DNA of 64,000 bases, taken from positions 62,001-126,000 of the forward strand of contig CALMPF010000008.1 of NCBI GenBank assembly GCA_937871505.1. The letters are read 5' to 3'. This document shows, piece by piece, positions 8,334-16,214 of this stretch (position 1 is its first letter; each line of letters opens with the position of its first letter). This DNA comes from an uncultured Planctomycetia bacterium. GTDB lineage: Bacteria; Planctomycetota; Phycisphaerae; Phycisphaerales; SM1A02. The notes beneath the pieces were generated by a model. It was given only the letters and a program-made list of their open reading frames with translations. It was not told the DNA's origin and did not search any database. The position numbers and the translations under genes were made by a program.

Positions 8334-8384
8334 GCCCCGGAAGATCGGGCACGATCCGGCAAACTACCGGCAGCGAACCGGCAA

Positions 8385-9206
8385 TCAAGGCGCAATCTTC
8401 GGCACCAGTCGGCGCCCTTGCATCGTCAGTCGCGCACCGCCGCGCGGGCCTTCTGTCCGCTCGACGAGCCCTTGGGTCATCAGCCGCTTGATCGAGTCGC
8501 CGATCGTGCGCTCCGAGCGAGCGTCGCACGGCGGCATCGCTTCGTGCACCATCGCGATGGTTGCGAGCCTGGCCGGGTTGAAAGTGGCAAGCGCCGCCAA
8601 GACTGCCACGTCGGTGGTGGTGAGCGGGGGCGGAACCGGTTCGTCCTTCTCGGCGGGATTGGTGATGGAGCGTTGGAGACTCGCTCCGCGCGGCTCCGAG
8701 AGCGCGAGCCTCAGTCCAGCGCCCGCAGCATTCAAGCGATCAAGTGTGACGGCGTCGAGCCCCTCGCCCGCTTCGAACCGCAAGTGTGCTGCGCCGGGAT
8801 CGTTCGCTTGCAGTTCATTCCAGCGCCGTAGCGGGAAGGCGAGCGCCTCGGTGCAATCCTCAATCGCGGCGATGAGTCGGGCGTCGGCGTCCTGCCCGCC
8901 GAAGGGAAGGATCGCAGCTTGGATCTCTTCGACCGGTACCCGGGTCCAAGGTCCGTCGGGGGAGTCGGCTTCGAGTAGCACGATCTCCGCCGGCGTCGGA
9001 ACCCGCTTCGCATGGGAGCGTCGGAGTTCCTCATGCAACGAGGTGAGCGCGTGCGAAACGGTCTCGTGCGCTTCGGAGAGTGCGACCGCGTGAGGTCTTC
9101 CAATGACGCGTCGACCGCCGAACGGGGCGGGAGTCGTCGAGGCTTCGACCGTTCGTTGAAAACGCTCCAGCGCGTCCGCCAATGCGGCGATCGGACAACG
9201 CTCCAT
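8385..9206 (-). CDS. Hypothetical protein with C-terminal winged helix, 273 aa
   Basis: The start at 9206 is supported by a GAAAGGCGAG purine tract about 10 bp upstream; a longer in-frame extension is possible but low-complexity. Residues 1-180 are not recognised (MERCPIAALADALERFQ..., LEADSPDGPWTRVPVEEIQ). Residues about 195-270 form a winged helix: TTTDVAVLAALATFNPARL, SERTIGDSIKRLMTQGLVER, GARLTMQGRRLV. A regulatory or partition role in the element is possible but not shown. Same strand as its neighbours, 97 bp after the zinc-ribbon gene. Confidence 0.6.
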   Translation of the reverse strand: MERCPIAALADALERFQRTVEASTTPAPFGGRRVIGRPHAVALSEAHETVSHALTSLHEELRRSHAKRVPTPAEIVLLEADSPDGPWTRVPVEEIQAAILPFGGQDADARLIAAIEDCTEALAFPLRRWNELQANDPGAAHLRFEAGEGLDAVTLDRLNAAGAGLRLALSEPRGASLQRSITNPAEKDEPVPPPLTTTDVAVLAALATFNPARLATIAMVHEAMPPCDARSERTIGDSIKRLMTQGLVERTEGPRGGARLTMQGRRLVPKIAP

Positions 9207-9303
9207 GCTCACTCGCCTTTCTCGTCGCGGGCCGGTCGGGCGGGGCTTCGGCGCGAGTGTGAGCCGACACCGCCGCCCGGACCGTTCGCGGGGGATCAGC
9301 CCG

Positions 9304-9972
9304 CTACCCGTTGTTCGGGGATTGTCTGCCGCGAGCGTAGTCGACAACGCCGCAGGTCCGGCACCCGACGCCCTTCGCGTCGGGGAAGAGGTGAGCGCGG
9401 CGGATCAAGCATCGCGGGCAGCGGAAGAACGCGCGACGTGCGCCACGAGGCATCGGCACCAGCTCGACGGCGATCTTCACTCCCGGATCGTCGGGTCGGT
9501 CGGCGTCGCGGACGACGACGACGAGGGCGTCGAGGTCTCGCCCCTCGTCGCGGGCTTGTGCGGCGATGAGGGCGGCGTCGAGAATCGCCCCGGCGTCGGC
9601 GCGGCGCGGTCTCATACGAGGGCGCCCGGGCGGGCGTACGGGTGTCGGGGAAAGGTCGTCCAGCGTCTCGCCGGCGGCCTTGGCGTTGAGTTCCTCGATC
9701 GCAACGATGGTCATGGCGAAGCCAAGCCCGTGCCGCCCGGCAGCGTTCGCGGTCGTGAAGCCGCGCCCCGTGCGCTCCGCGTGCGTCTCGGCCATCCGCT
9801 CGGCGAGGCTCGCGAGGCGCTGCCCCGGCGTGCGCTGGAGCCAGCCGCGCCGGAGCGCCGTCCGAAAGAGCCGGGCGTCGCCCCGGAAGTGCCGCGTGTC
9901 CGCGAAGAGGGCGTCCCCTGCGGCGGCGTGCCGCTCGGGCGTCGCATCGGGGGCGTGCGGGCGTGCGGTCAT
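9304..9972 (-). CDS. Zinc-ribbon hypothetical protein, 222 aa
   Basis: Not assigned to a family. The C-terminus has a four-cysteine zinc ribbon, CPRC at about residues 187-190 and CRTC at about 206-209, in FFRCPRCLIRRAHLFPDAK and GVGCRTCGVVDYARG. The N-terminal half is helical and charged. It is the first gene of the element's unidirectional set when the circle is drawn, lying just downstream of the integrase tail. The 178 bp upstream (9973-10150) hold no clear gene and could carry the element's promoter. Confidence 0.6.
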   Translation of the reverse strand: MTARPHAPDATPERHAAAGDALFADTRHFRGDARLFRTALRRGWLQRTPGQRLASLAERMAETHAERTGRGFTTANAAGRHGLGFAMTIVAIEELNAKAAGETLDDLSPTPVRPPGRPRMRPRRADAGAILDAALIAAQARDEGRDLDALVVVVRDADRPDDPGVKIAVELVPMPRGARRAFFRCPRCLIRRAHLFPDAKGVGCRTCGVVDYARGRQSPNNG

Positions 9973-10150
9973 GGCGTAGGCTTGGCGGGCAGTCGTGGAC
10001 GATGAACGGCGATACCCGCCGCGCGAAGCGATCGGGGGGCTCGGGGGGCCTCTGCGCGGATCGCCGCGGGGAGTTCGACTCCGCCCGGCGCGGGAGAGGC
10101 GACGTACCCGTTCGCCTCTCGCGTCCGCAAGGCGGGCTCGGCGTTGCCGG

Positions 10151-10402
10151 TCACGTCCCCCGCGCCGCGATCACCATCGCGAGGATGCCCGCCCGAATCG
10201 CCGGCGGGAGCGTCGGCCAAGCGTCGGCGACCGAGGCGAGGTCGGGATCGGCCACGGGTTCCGGGCCGGTCTTGGGAGCGGTCTTGCGGCCTTCTCCGCC
10301 CTCCCGATCGTCGCCAGGTGCGCCGGATTCTGCGCCGCCCTCGGCGCCAAGTGCGGTTTTCTGCGGGAACGGCGCGCCTGTTCGAGTCTGCCCTGGCCCA
10401 TT
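10151..10402 (-). CDS. Displaced 3' segment of the integrase gene (tail read only in the circular form)
   Basis: From the attR core the minus-strand frame encodes NGPGQTRT, shared with the integrase, and then 75 residues to a TGA at 10151. The tail has a polar linker (GAPFPQKTALGAEGGAESGAP...) and a compact hydrophobic end, DLASVADAWPTLPPAIRAGI followed by LAMVIAARGT. The phase matches the integrase frame exactly across the core, so circularisation joins them. In the integrated state no obvious start precedes it, although the frame stays open into the chromosome to about 10768. Confidence 0.7.
   Translation of the reverse strand, partial: NGPGQTRTGAPFPQKTALGAEGGAESGAPGDDREGGEGRKTAPKTGPEPVADPDLASVADAWPTLPPAIRAGILAMVIAARGT
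10380..10402. repeat. attR core (23 bp)
   Basis: This is an exact copy of 4492-4514 at the far end of the element. It is the displaced original 3' end of tRNA-Ile; no 5' half of a tRNA precedes it. Minus-strand reading gives the same NGPGQTRT peptide in the same phase, continuing into the integrase tail segment at 10151-10379. Confidence 0.9.
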
Positions 10403-10674
10403 CGTCGGCTCCTCCCGCGGCGGCAAGCCGTCGCAGGGGCGGGTCTTGGACCCGCGCGCTTGATTCGAAGAACCGCGCCCTTCGGTACTCCGAAGCGCGC
10501 GCTTCGTCAGTTCGCCGGAGAGACCCGGCGTCGCGGGGGGATCACCCGCGCGAAGATCGCGGCGACCTCGACGGTCGCGCTCTCGGCGACCCGAAGATCG
10601 AGTCCATCTCAGACCGCGTCGGCCGTCTGCGGCATTTCTGCCGACGGTGATCAGCCGGAGCGAGGTCGAGGCAC

Positions 10675-11079
10675 TCACGCCCGGACGATCGCGCGGATCA
10701 GATCGGTGAAGTCGCCAAGCCGCTCGCGGATGATCGACTCGACGATGGCGCGATCGAGGCGCTGGCACTCGTGCACCGCGAGATCCCTGAATCCGACCAT
10801 GCGCTTCAACCGCTCTCCGAGGTCCTTCGGGATCACTTCCGCCTCAACGAGAAGCTCGAAGGCGTGACGGCCGTCGCGGGCGATTCCCAGCCTCCGGATC
10901 GCGATGACATGAGTGGCGAGCTCGATCGACTGCTCGCACGCCCGCTGGAGGTTCAGGACGACCGAGTCCATCACCGTCTGATCACCGAGGGCCGCCATTC
11001 CACCAGCGGTCTCCTCCCCGACGCGCGCGAGGCACCGTTCGATCGACGCCACCTTGCTCGCGACCCGGTCACCGCCCAC
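10675..11079 (-). CDS. hepT: HepT-like RNase toxin (DUF86) with Tyr-to-Cys change
   Basis: 134 residues. The opening (VASKVASIERCLARVGEE) and the helical HEPN core are typical. The catalytic RX4HX(Y) motif reads RDLAVHEC: Arg and His are kept, but the tyrosine that is AMPylated by MntA in the characterised pair is Cys (TGC). HepT acts as an RNase toxin neutralised by the MntA nucleotidyltransferase. The GTG at 11077-11079 overlaps the mntA-like stop by 11 bp, so the order is antitoxin then toxin. An upstream GTG at 11085 is an alternative start. Confidence 0.85.
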   Translation of the reverse strand: MGGDRVASKVASIERCLARVGEETAGGMAALGDQTVMDSVVLNLQRACEQSIELATHVIAIRRLGIARDGRHAFELLVEAEVIPKDLGERLKRMVGFRDLAVHECQRLDRAIVESIIRERLGDFTDLIRAIVRA

Positions 11080-11566
11080 GTGCACTCACCTCGCGGTAGG
11101 GCGTGAGAAAGGCCTCGACCGCCTTCCCGCGGATCTCATTGAACCACGCGTAGTCGGCGAGCGCTTCGGCAGCGAACCGGTCGGCGGCGGAGGCATCTTC
11201 GGCCAGCGTTCGCACGCCCGTGCCGATCACCTGGGCGCGCATCGTGCCATCGGCTCGCCGAAGATCGATGAGATCGACGTCGCGCTCGAAGAGCACCGCA
11301 AGATCCTGAGCCGCGTCGTAGAGACCGACCGGATCGAGTGGACGATCGGCCAGTACGGCCAGGTCGATGTCGCTCCCCGGGTGAACCACACCTCCGACGG
11401 TCGAGCCGAATCGGTACACGGCGAGGACGCGGACATGCTCGCCGCACCGCGCCGCGATGCAGTCGCGGACGACGTGATCGGGTTCTCTCTGGGCAGCGGA
11501 ATCGTCGCAAGGCCGACCCTCGGACCTGCTTTCCGGTTCGAACTGTCGTCCAGCGCCGAGAGCCAT
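11069..11566 (-). CDS. mntA: MntA-like nucleotidyltransferase antitoxin
   Basis: 165 residues from the ATG at 11566. The nucleotidyltransferase signature GSX10DXD is complete: FGSTVGGVVHPGSDIDLAVL. A third acidic strand follows in FERDVDLIDLRRA. The family AMPylates HepT. The first 45 residues (to DHVVRDCIA) are longer and more charged than usual, so the real start may be further in. It is paired with hepT through an 11-bp overlap. Confidence 0.8.
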   Translation of the reverse strand: MALGAGRQFEPESRSEGRPCDDSAAQREPDHVVRDCIAARCGEHVRVLAVYRFGSTVGGVVHPGSDIDLAVLADRPLDPVGLYDAAQDLAVLFERDVDLIDLRRADGTMRAQVIGTGVRTLAEDASAADRFAAEALADYAWFNEIRGKAVEAFLTPYREVSARGR

Positions 11567-11834
11567 GAGCGAATGGTACACGTTCTCGCAGGCGCGATCT
11601 TCGGTGGCGAGCTTCATCATCAGTCGATTCGTGAAGGCGTGGCGCTCTCCGATGACGACGGACCCGTCGGCGCCTCCAGCGCAGTGCTCACCAGCGCCGA
11701 GGTCACCCTCGACAACGTCGGCGAGCACCGGCTCATCGCCGAGCAGCCTGTGCGAAAGTGCCTTGCAGGCGAGGGCGAGCGGGGAGGTCGCGACGGCCTG
11801 CTCGATGCTCGTCGTCTGCGATGCCTCGCGCTCG

Positions 11835-12160
11835 ACCCCAGATCGTCAGCAGGAAGTCCATGTCGCTGCCATTCGCAAGCCCGTCGTTGTGAAGGTCGAC
11901 TGGACATCCGGGGGCGCCGCAGTTTCCCCGCGCGGCCAGCGGCACGCCGAGGTTCGCAGCCTTGACGAAGGACTCCCGGTCCATGTCGCCCGGCGGCGAG
12001 TCAGTTGCTGGAGGCGGCCCACGCCTCGCGCGAGTCGGCGCCGCCGCCGACGTCGCCCAGTCCGCAGGGCAACGCATCGGCGCCGGCGACCGATGCCAGG
12101 CAGGCGACCGCCGCCGCGATCAGGCGGCAGGATGGCGAACGCGCCGTGCGCGAGGCCGAA
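11835..12160 (-). pseudogene. Relic of a secreted dockerin-type protein
   Basis: Two frames must be joined. About 12001-12150 encodes a signal-peptide-like CRLIAAAVACLASVAGADA followed by DVGGGADSREAWAAS and a stop. Then 11835-11987 in another frame encodes GAPGCPVDLHNDGLANGSD and MDFLLTIWG, a decayed form of the CPxDLNGDGxVxGADLxxLLxxWG ending seen intact at 21579. The frames do not connect and the middle of the protein is missing. The rest of 11567-12206 shows no other gene. Confidence 0.5.
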
Positions 12161-12206
12161 GGGCGGCAGCCTCGACGGTTGAGACGGCCATCGGCGCGGG
12201 TGCCTC

Positions 12207-12400
12207 GCACTCCAGCGCCCCTTGTCTCCTGCTGCGGCGTCCGGAGGCGGCGTTCTGCTGCGTCGAAGCTCGCAGCTCGTTTGATCGATGGGTGCTTGAT
12301 GGCCCGCAGCGGGGCCACCGGCGCCCCATCTGCTTCGCTTCTCCTTGCAGAACATCCGCTTCCGACCGCCTCGCGACGGACCCAAGGGGCGCTGGAGTGC
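12207..12400. repeat. Dispersed repeat copy A, 194 bp with perfect 18-bp inverted ends
   Basis: GCACTCCAGCGCCCCTTG at 12207-12224 is the exact reverse complement of 12383-12400. The interior resembles 21403-21572: shared blocks are CTGCGGC, GCGGCGTTCTG, AGCTCG, CTTC(G)CTTCTCCTTGC, CCTCGCGACG and GCTGGAGTGCTC. It has no coding capacity, so it looks like a MITE-like or other non-autonomous repeat. A degenerate partial copy of the right end (CCGCCTCGCGACGGA...GGCGCTG) follows at about 12439-12470. Confidence 0.7.
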
Positions 12401-12487
12401 TCGGGCACGAGGGAGCGTGTGCGATGCGACGGAACCGACCGCCTCGCGACGGAGCCATGGGGCGCTGTCGTGCGATCGCTTCGCACG

Positions 12488-12793
12488 CGCGAAGTCATCG
12501 CGACCAGGTCGAACACGACCCTCGTCAGCGCGGCCGCCGCCTGGGGACTGTCGATCAAGAAGCGACTCGGTCGGATCGACTTTCCTCAGAACCTCGCCGA
12601 GGCACTCGACGCCGGTCGCACCGACGTTCTTCCGGTCGATCTCGCGCACGTCCCGGCCGCGGCCGCTCTCCGACTTGATCACCGCCGCCCCTTCGACCGG
12701 GTGCAGATCGCCCACGGGCTGACCGAACAGCGCGTGCTCGTGACCTCCGACGCCCGGTTCGACGCGTACGGCGTCACGCTGCTGGGGGCGTGA
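12488..12793 (+). pseudogene. 5'-truncated PIN-domain toxin (vapC-like)
   Basis: The frame encodes the C-terminal 100 or so residues of a PIN toxin: TLVSAAAAWGLSIKKRLGRI, VDLAHVPAAAALRLDHRRPF, DRVQIAHGLTEQRVLVTSD, RFDAYGVTLLGA. The catalytic acidic DHRRPFDR and TSDARFD regions are present. The N-terminal strand with the first catalytic Asp (usually near DTHxLLW) is missing. Upstream the frame runs into the dispersed repeat, which suggests that the insertion removed the 5' part. No antitoxin is seen. The end overlaps the convergent ycaQ-like gene by 20 bp. Confidence 0.7.
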
Positions 12794-14270
12794 ATCGGGT
12801 CTCGCTCGCCCGCTTCGAGGAGTGGTCGCGGGGTCGACGGCTGCCCGCGCGGCCAGCTTCGATGCGTGGCCTTCGCAGCCCCCCGTCGGCAGCCCGCTTG
12901 GCCGACGCAGCTCGGGCCTCGGCCGACTGCTGTGCACCTCTCGTCGCGGCAAGGACGATCGCAGGGCGCTCACCGACGGCCATCACGACCGAGTACGGCT
13001 CGCCCTCCGCGGCGACGATGCGGGCGAGTCGATGGAGGGACTCTTCAAGCGAGTCGTCCAGGGCGCTGCGCCGGGCCCGAGCAAGCCGGGGAGTGGCCTC
13101 CCACCAGAGCCCATCGACCACCAGACGCCGCGCCGGGCGATCGGCGCGGATGTGGGCTCGCCCGACGAACCGCTCCCCTTCGAGCAATGGCAGCGTGTAG
13201 TAGCCGTAGACGCGCTTCGCCGCGGGAACGAAGGCCTCGAAGCGGTAGTCGAAGTCGAAGAGGCGAGCGAGTCGCGCGCGGTCGCGGATCACCGGATCGA
13301 AGGGACTCAGGATGCGGACGCGCGGTGGCGCTGCGGGTGCCGCGTCGAGACGGGTGCGCCAATCGACGAGCGCTACGCCCTCGGTGAACGGGCCGGCGAG
13401 AGCGGACGAGTCGCGGCTCGCACCACGACCACGGGCAGGCGAGCCGGCGCCCGCGATCCGCACCGGACTCACGCGGCCGTCGCGGACCGCCGCGTCGCAC
13501 CAGCGTTTCGCTTCCGGGAGCTCGATCGCGTGCCAGAAGCGCGCGAGCTCGCGCGGCGTGGCCGTGCCGAGGCGCTCGAGCGCCGAGATGCACGCCCACT
13601 CGATGAGCTCCGCTCGCGTCGGCTGCGGCCGCGCGTGGTGCTCGCCATGCACGCGCTCGACGAGGTCGTAGACCTTCTCGAAGCGCTCGCGCCGGGCCAC
13701 GGCGAGTTTGCCGGTCCGCCAGAGGTACTCCAGCGCCGCCTTCTCCGGCTTCCAGTTCCACCATCCGGCAGGTTCGTCTCGCGGCGCGGCCGCACCGCCG
13801 CGCCGCTTCGGGCCGTCGAAGTCGCGCGCCTGAAGCGGCCCTTCCGCTCGAACGCGCTCGAGGACGCGGTCCAGAATCCGCTGCGGCCGGGCGCCCATGC
13901 GCTCGCGCCACCACGCGTTCCGGCGGATCTTCACCGCCGAGCGCGCGAAGCGGTCGTGCCAGAAGGGATAGAACGCCAGCGGAATCGCCGAGGCGTCGTG
14001 CGTCCAGTGCTCGAAGAGCATGCGCTCGTCCTCGAGAAGTGCATGCAGCGAGGCCGGCCGATACTCGTCGAGCCGCGTGTGCAGCGTCAGGTGGTGGGCC
14101 CTCTCGACGACGTTGATCGAGTCGATCTGGACGAACCCGAGCCGCTCTACGCACGCAGCGACGCGATTCGCAGGGGCGGCGCCGACGGGCGAATCGAGGA
14201 GGCCCTGAGCGAGCAGAAGCAGTCGCGCTGCCTGGGTCGTGGAGATCCTCTGCGCAGCTCGAGCGGGCAC
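12774..14270 (-). CDS. ycaQ: YcaQ-like winged-helix DNA glycosylase (crosslink repair)
   Basis: 498 residues of the HTH_42/YcaQ family, whose studied members unhook DNA interstrand crosslinks and alkylated bases. Typical segments are RLGFVQIDSINVVERAHHLT, LFEHWTHDASAIP, GTATPRELARFWH, LSPFDPVIRDRARLARLFDF and RFEAFVPAAKRVYGYYTLPL. The central QxD motif is present as VQID near residue 50. The last 60 residues are Arg/Ala-rich and extra. Start is GTG. Tail-to-tail with the truncated vapC; 15 bp downstream of the next minus-strand gene. Confidence 0.88.
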   Translation of the reverse strand: MPARAAQRISTTQAARLLLLAQGLLDSPVGAAPANRVAACVERLGFVQIDSINVVERAHHLTLHTRLDEYRPASLHALLEDERMLFEHWTHDASAIPLAFYPFWHDRFARSAVKIRRNAWWRERMGARPQRILDRVLERVRAEGPLQARDFDGPKRRGGAAAPRDEPAGWWNWKPEKAALEYLWRTGKLAVARRERFEKVYDLVERVHGEHHARPQPTRAELIEWACISALERLGTATPRELARFWHAIELPEAKRWCDAAVRDGRVSPVRIAGAGSPARGRGASRDSSALAGPFTEGVALVDWRTRLDAAPAAPPRVRILSPFDPVIRDRARLARLFDFDYRFEAFVPAAKRVYGYYTLPLLEGERFVGRAHIRADRPARRLVVDGLWWEATPRLARARRSALDDSLEESLHRLARIVAAEGEPYSVVMAVGERPAIVLAATRGAQQSAEARAASAKRAADGGLRRPRIEAGRAGSRRPRDHSSKRASETRFTPPAA

Positions 14271-14285
14271 GGGCGAAGCGTAGCG

Positions 14286-15290
14286 TCACCGCACCACGCG
14301 TCTGGATCCGCCCTTAGGCAGCAGCCTGAGGGTGCCGTCGAGGCGAATCGCTCCCGGAGCGGTGGTGACCACCTCGCCGTCGTTCTCCCACGAAGCCGTG
14401 AGACCTCGCCAACCGAGCGCATCCGAGGCATTGAACTCCATCTCGACTTCGCCATCGATGCGCTCGGCCGCGTGGATGGGAATGCCGGCTCCCCAGTCGA
14501 GCCCGAGCGCGTCAGGATCGAGGCGGGGGGTTCGCAGCGCCGAGATTCGGTCGAGGAGCTCCCGTGAGACCAGTGCAGACCTTCCATCGCGCCGGGCTGC
14601 GGCCCACACCGTGGGCGCCTTGCCTTCGCCGAGATCGCCAAGAGGTCTCGGACGGGGCCTATATCTGGACTCGGTGCGGATCTGGCCGCTCGGCTCAACC
14701 ACGAGGCGTGCGGCTTCGAGCGCGAGGATGACGAAAGCGTCATCGTCGGTGTATTCCGCAGGCCAGCTCAGATTGAACGACACCGACGCCATCTCCGGAT
14801 CTCGCGGGATCCGGACCTCTTGCCCTTCCGACTCGCCAGGTGCGATGGTGAGAGGGAGATCCCAGGTGTATCCCGCCGGGGAGCGTGCGTGGATTCGATA
14901 GGTCCCGGGCCGGACGGGACCGATCGCGGCGCGGCCGGCACCATCTGTCGTCCGATCGAGCGTCGTGCGTTGCTCGCTCTGATATGCGTTGCCCGTGAGA
15001 CTGAAGGAGGAGTCGGCCATCGGCAGGTCCGAATCCGCGTAGACGATCCGAAGCGTCGGATTCGGCCACATCAACGAAGCGAGCCGCGCATCGTCCGAAG
15101 GCGCGCCGGGAGTCGAGCCCGGCGTGTGCGCAGCGACCTGCGGCGCCTTCTCATTGAGAGCGTCGAGGCGGGCAAGCACTGCATCATGGAATGACCGGCC
15201 GTCGCGCACCATCACGGCAAGCATCACACCTTGCCCCAGGAGCGTGACGCAGAGGAGGGCGAGAAGGACGGCAGCGGTTCGAGGAGTCAT
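14286..15290 (-). CDS. Membrane-anchored hypothetical protein with beta-rich exported domain
   Basis: 334 residues from ATG 15290. One N-terminal transmembrane segment or uncleaved signal (TAAVLLALLCVTLLGQGVML) is followed by a helix and a Pro/Thr linker. The rest looks beta-rich; residues about 80-160 resemble a carboxypeptidase-regulatory-like fold (TDGAGRAAIGPVRPGTYRIH). Not recognised otherwise. It lies just upstream of the ycaQ-like gene, perhaps co-transcribed. An in-frame ATG at 15320 is possible. Confidence 0.65.
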   Translation of the reverse strand: MTPRTAAVLLALLCVTLLGQGVMLAVMVRDGRSFHDAVLARLDALNEKAPQVAAHTPGSTPGAPSDDARLASLMWPNPTLRIVYADSDLPMADSSFSLTGNAYQSEQRTTLDRTTDGAGRAAIGPVRPGTYRIHARSPAGYTWDLPLTIAPGESEGQEVRIPRDPEMASVSFNLSWPAEYTDDDAFVILALEAARLVVEPSGQIRTESRYRPRPRPLGDLGEGKAPTVWAAARRDGRSALVSRELLDRISALRTPRLDPDALGLDWGAGIPIHAAERIDGEVEMEFNASDALGWRGLTASWENDGEVVTTAPGAIRLDGTLRLLPKGGSRRVVR

Positions 15291-15858
15291 CGCGAGTTCC
15301 TTGGCAGGGCGCCGCAGCACGCCGAATGCGACGCTGCGAAGGCGCGGATGGTGATGGGAAGGCCAGATGTCGATCGTGCGCAGCGCAGGCCCGATGGAGA
15401 CGCGCCCGAGGCGATGAATGCACGTCGATGCACCGCACGCGTCCCAGGATGAAACGGCCTCGAGGCCGGCCTCTCACGCGGTTGGTCGAGCGCGTCGGCC
15501 TGTGCGCTCGCGGGTGGCGAGGCTGAGGGAGGAACGCCCGATCAGGCAAGCCCATTGCGAGTGCGATGCGCATTCGACCACCCGGAGGCGGGAGCCAGCA
15601 TGCAGGATCGGCGCCGGCTCAGCGATGGGCCGCGCGGTCGCGAACGGAGGAGAAGGCCGAGCCGCTCCGGCCCCACGCGACCGGTCGGCCGTCACCAGCA
15701 TCGAGCGGGCGACGGATGAACACTCACCGTTCGGAGTCCGCGGCCCGGTGCACGCGGAGCGAGCGCACGGCGGCGTCGCCGTCCCCGACGGACAGGGTCG
15801 ATCTCTGGCTGATCCCAGGATCCGCTTGAGTGCCGCGGGTGCGTCGGCCGCGCGTCGC
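15291..15858. other. Gene-free stretch
   Basis: About 570 bp with no convincing coding frame on either strand. It probably includes the decayed 3' part of the PadR-linked gene to its right: one minus-strand frame still shows a hydrophobic FIMGFAPVALMMIVPL segment at about 15870-15940. Confidence 0.4.
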
Positions 15859-16214
15859 TCAAGGCTCGCCGCGACCGCGGCCACCGGAGGCACCGACTCC
15901 AGAGGGACGATCATCATCAGCGCGACCGGCGCGAACCCCATGATGAACGTCGAGCGACGCGGTCGTGCGCTCGTCCTTCGTCCCGGCGGAGCCGAGGTCG
16001 GGTGCATGCGCCCGATCGTGTGGGTGATCGGAGAGAAGTTCGAATGGCGATTCGGATGCTGAGCCGGTCAGCAGCCCGCGATGCAGTTCGCGCCGCGTAG
16101 CGCCATGCAGGTGATCCTCGATCTCGTCGAGGATGGCGCGGCGAAGATCGGGGGGTTCCCCTTCGATCGGATCGGGCTGCCAATGGAGTTGATGGCGTCG
16201 ACGGGATCGCTCAT
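15859..16214 (-). pseudogene. Frameshifted PadR-partner membrane protein
   Basis: The ATG at 16212-16214 overlaps the padR stop (ATGA), which is usual for a PadR regulator and its membrane-protein partner. The frame gives MSDPVDAINSIGSP and then stops after 48 residues. Shifting frame after about residue 10 restores the expected sequence DLRRAILDEIEDHLHGATRR of the permease-prefix type, which then degenerates. A single-base indel near 16180 followed by decay explains this best. A sequencing error is the alternative. Confidence 0.6.

Larger units (their letters stand above)
4492..10402. mobile_element. Integrative element in tRNA-Ile, 5.9 kb, replicon-like
   Basis: Identical 23-bp direct repeats (4492-4514 and 10380-10402), the left one forming the 3' end of tRNA-Ile, bound a 5,888-bp unit. 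All recognisable genes lie on the minus strand. In circular order they are: zinc-ribbon protein, winged-helix protein, small HTH protein, AlpA-like HTH protein, Rep-like protein with internal iterons, hypothetical protein, integrase. There are no transfer, relaxase, capsid or transposase genes. The set suggests an integrating plasmid or phage-satellite-like element. Its boundaries are read directly; mobility is inferred. Confidence 0.85.

Noticed and set aside
10380-10402. A second tRNA-Ile gene
   Set aside because: Only the last part of the T-arm and acceptor is present; no D-arm or anticodon arm precedes it. It is the attR copy of the attachment core.
10403-10768. A chromosomal gene fused to the integrase tail at attR
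   Set aside because: The minus-strand frame is open here, but the peptide is Arg/Gly/Ser-rich with no recognisable domain. It is more likely chance openness in GC-rich DNA.
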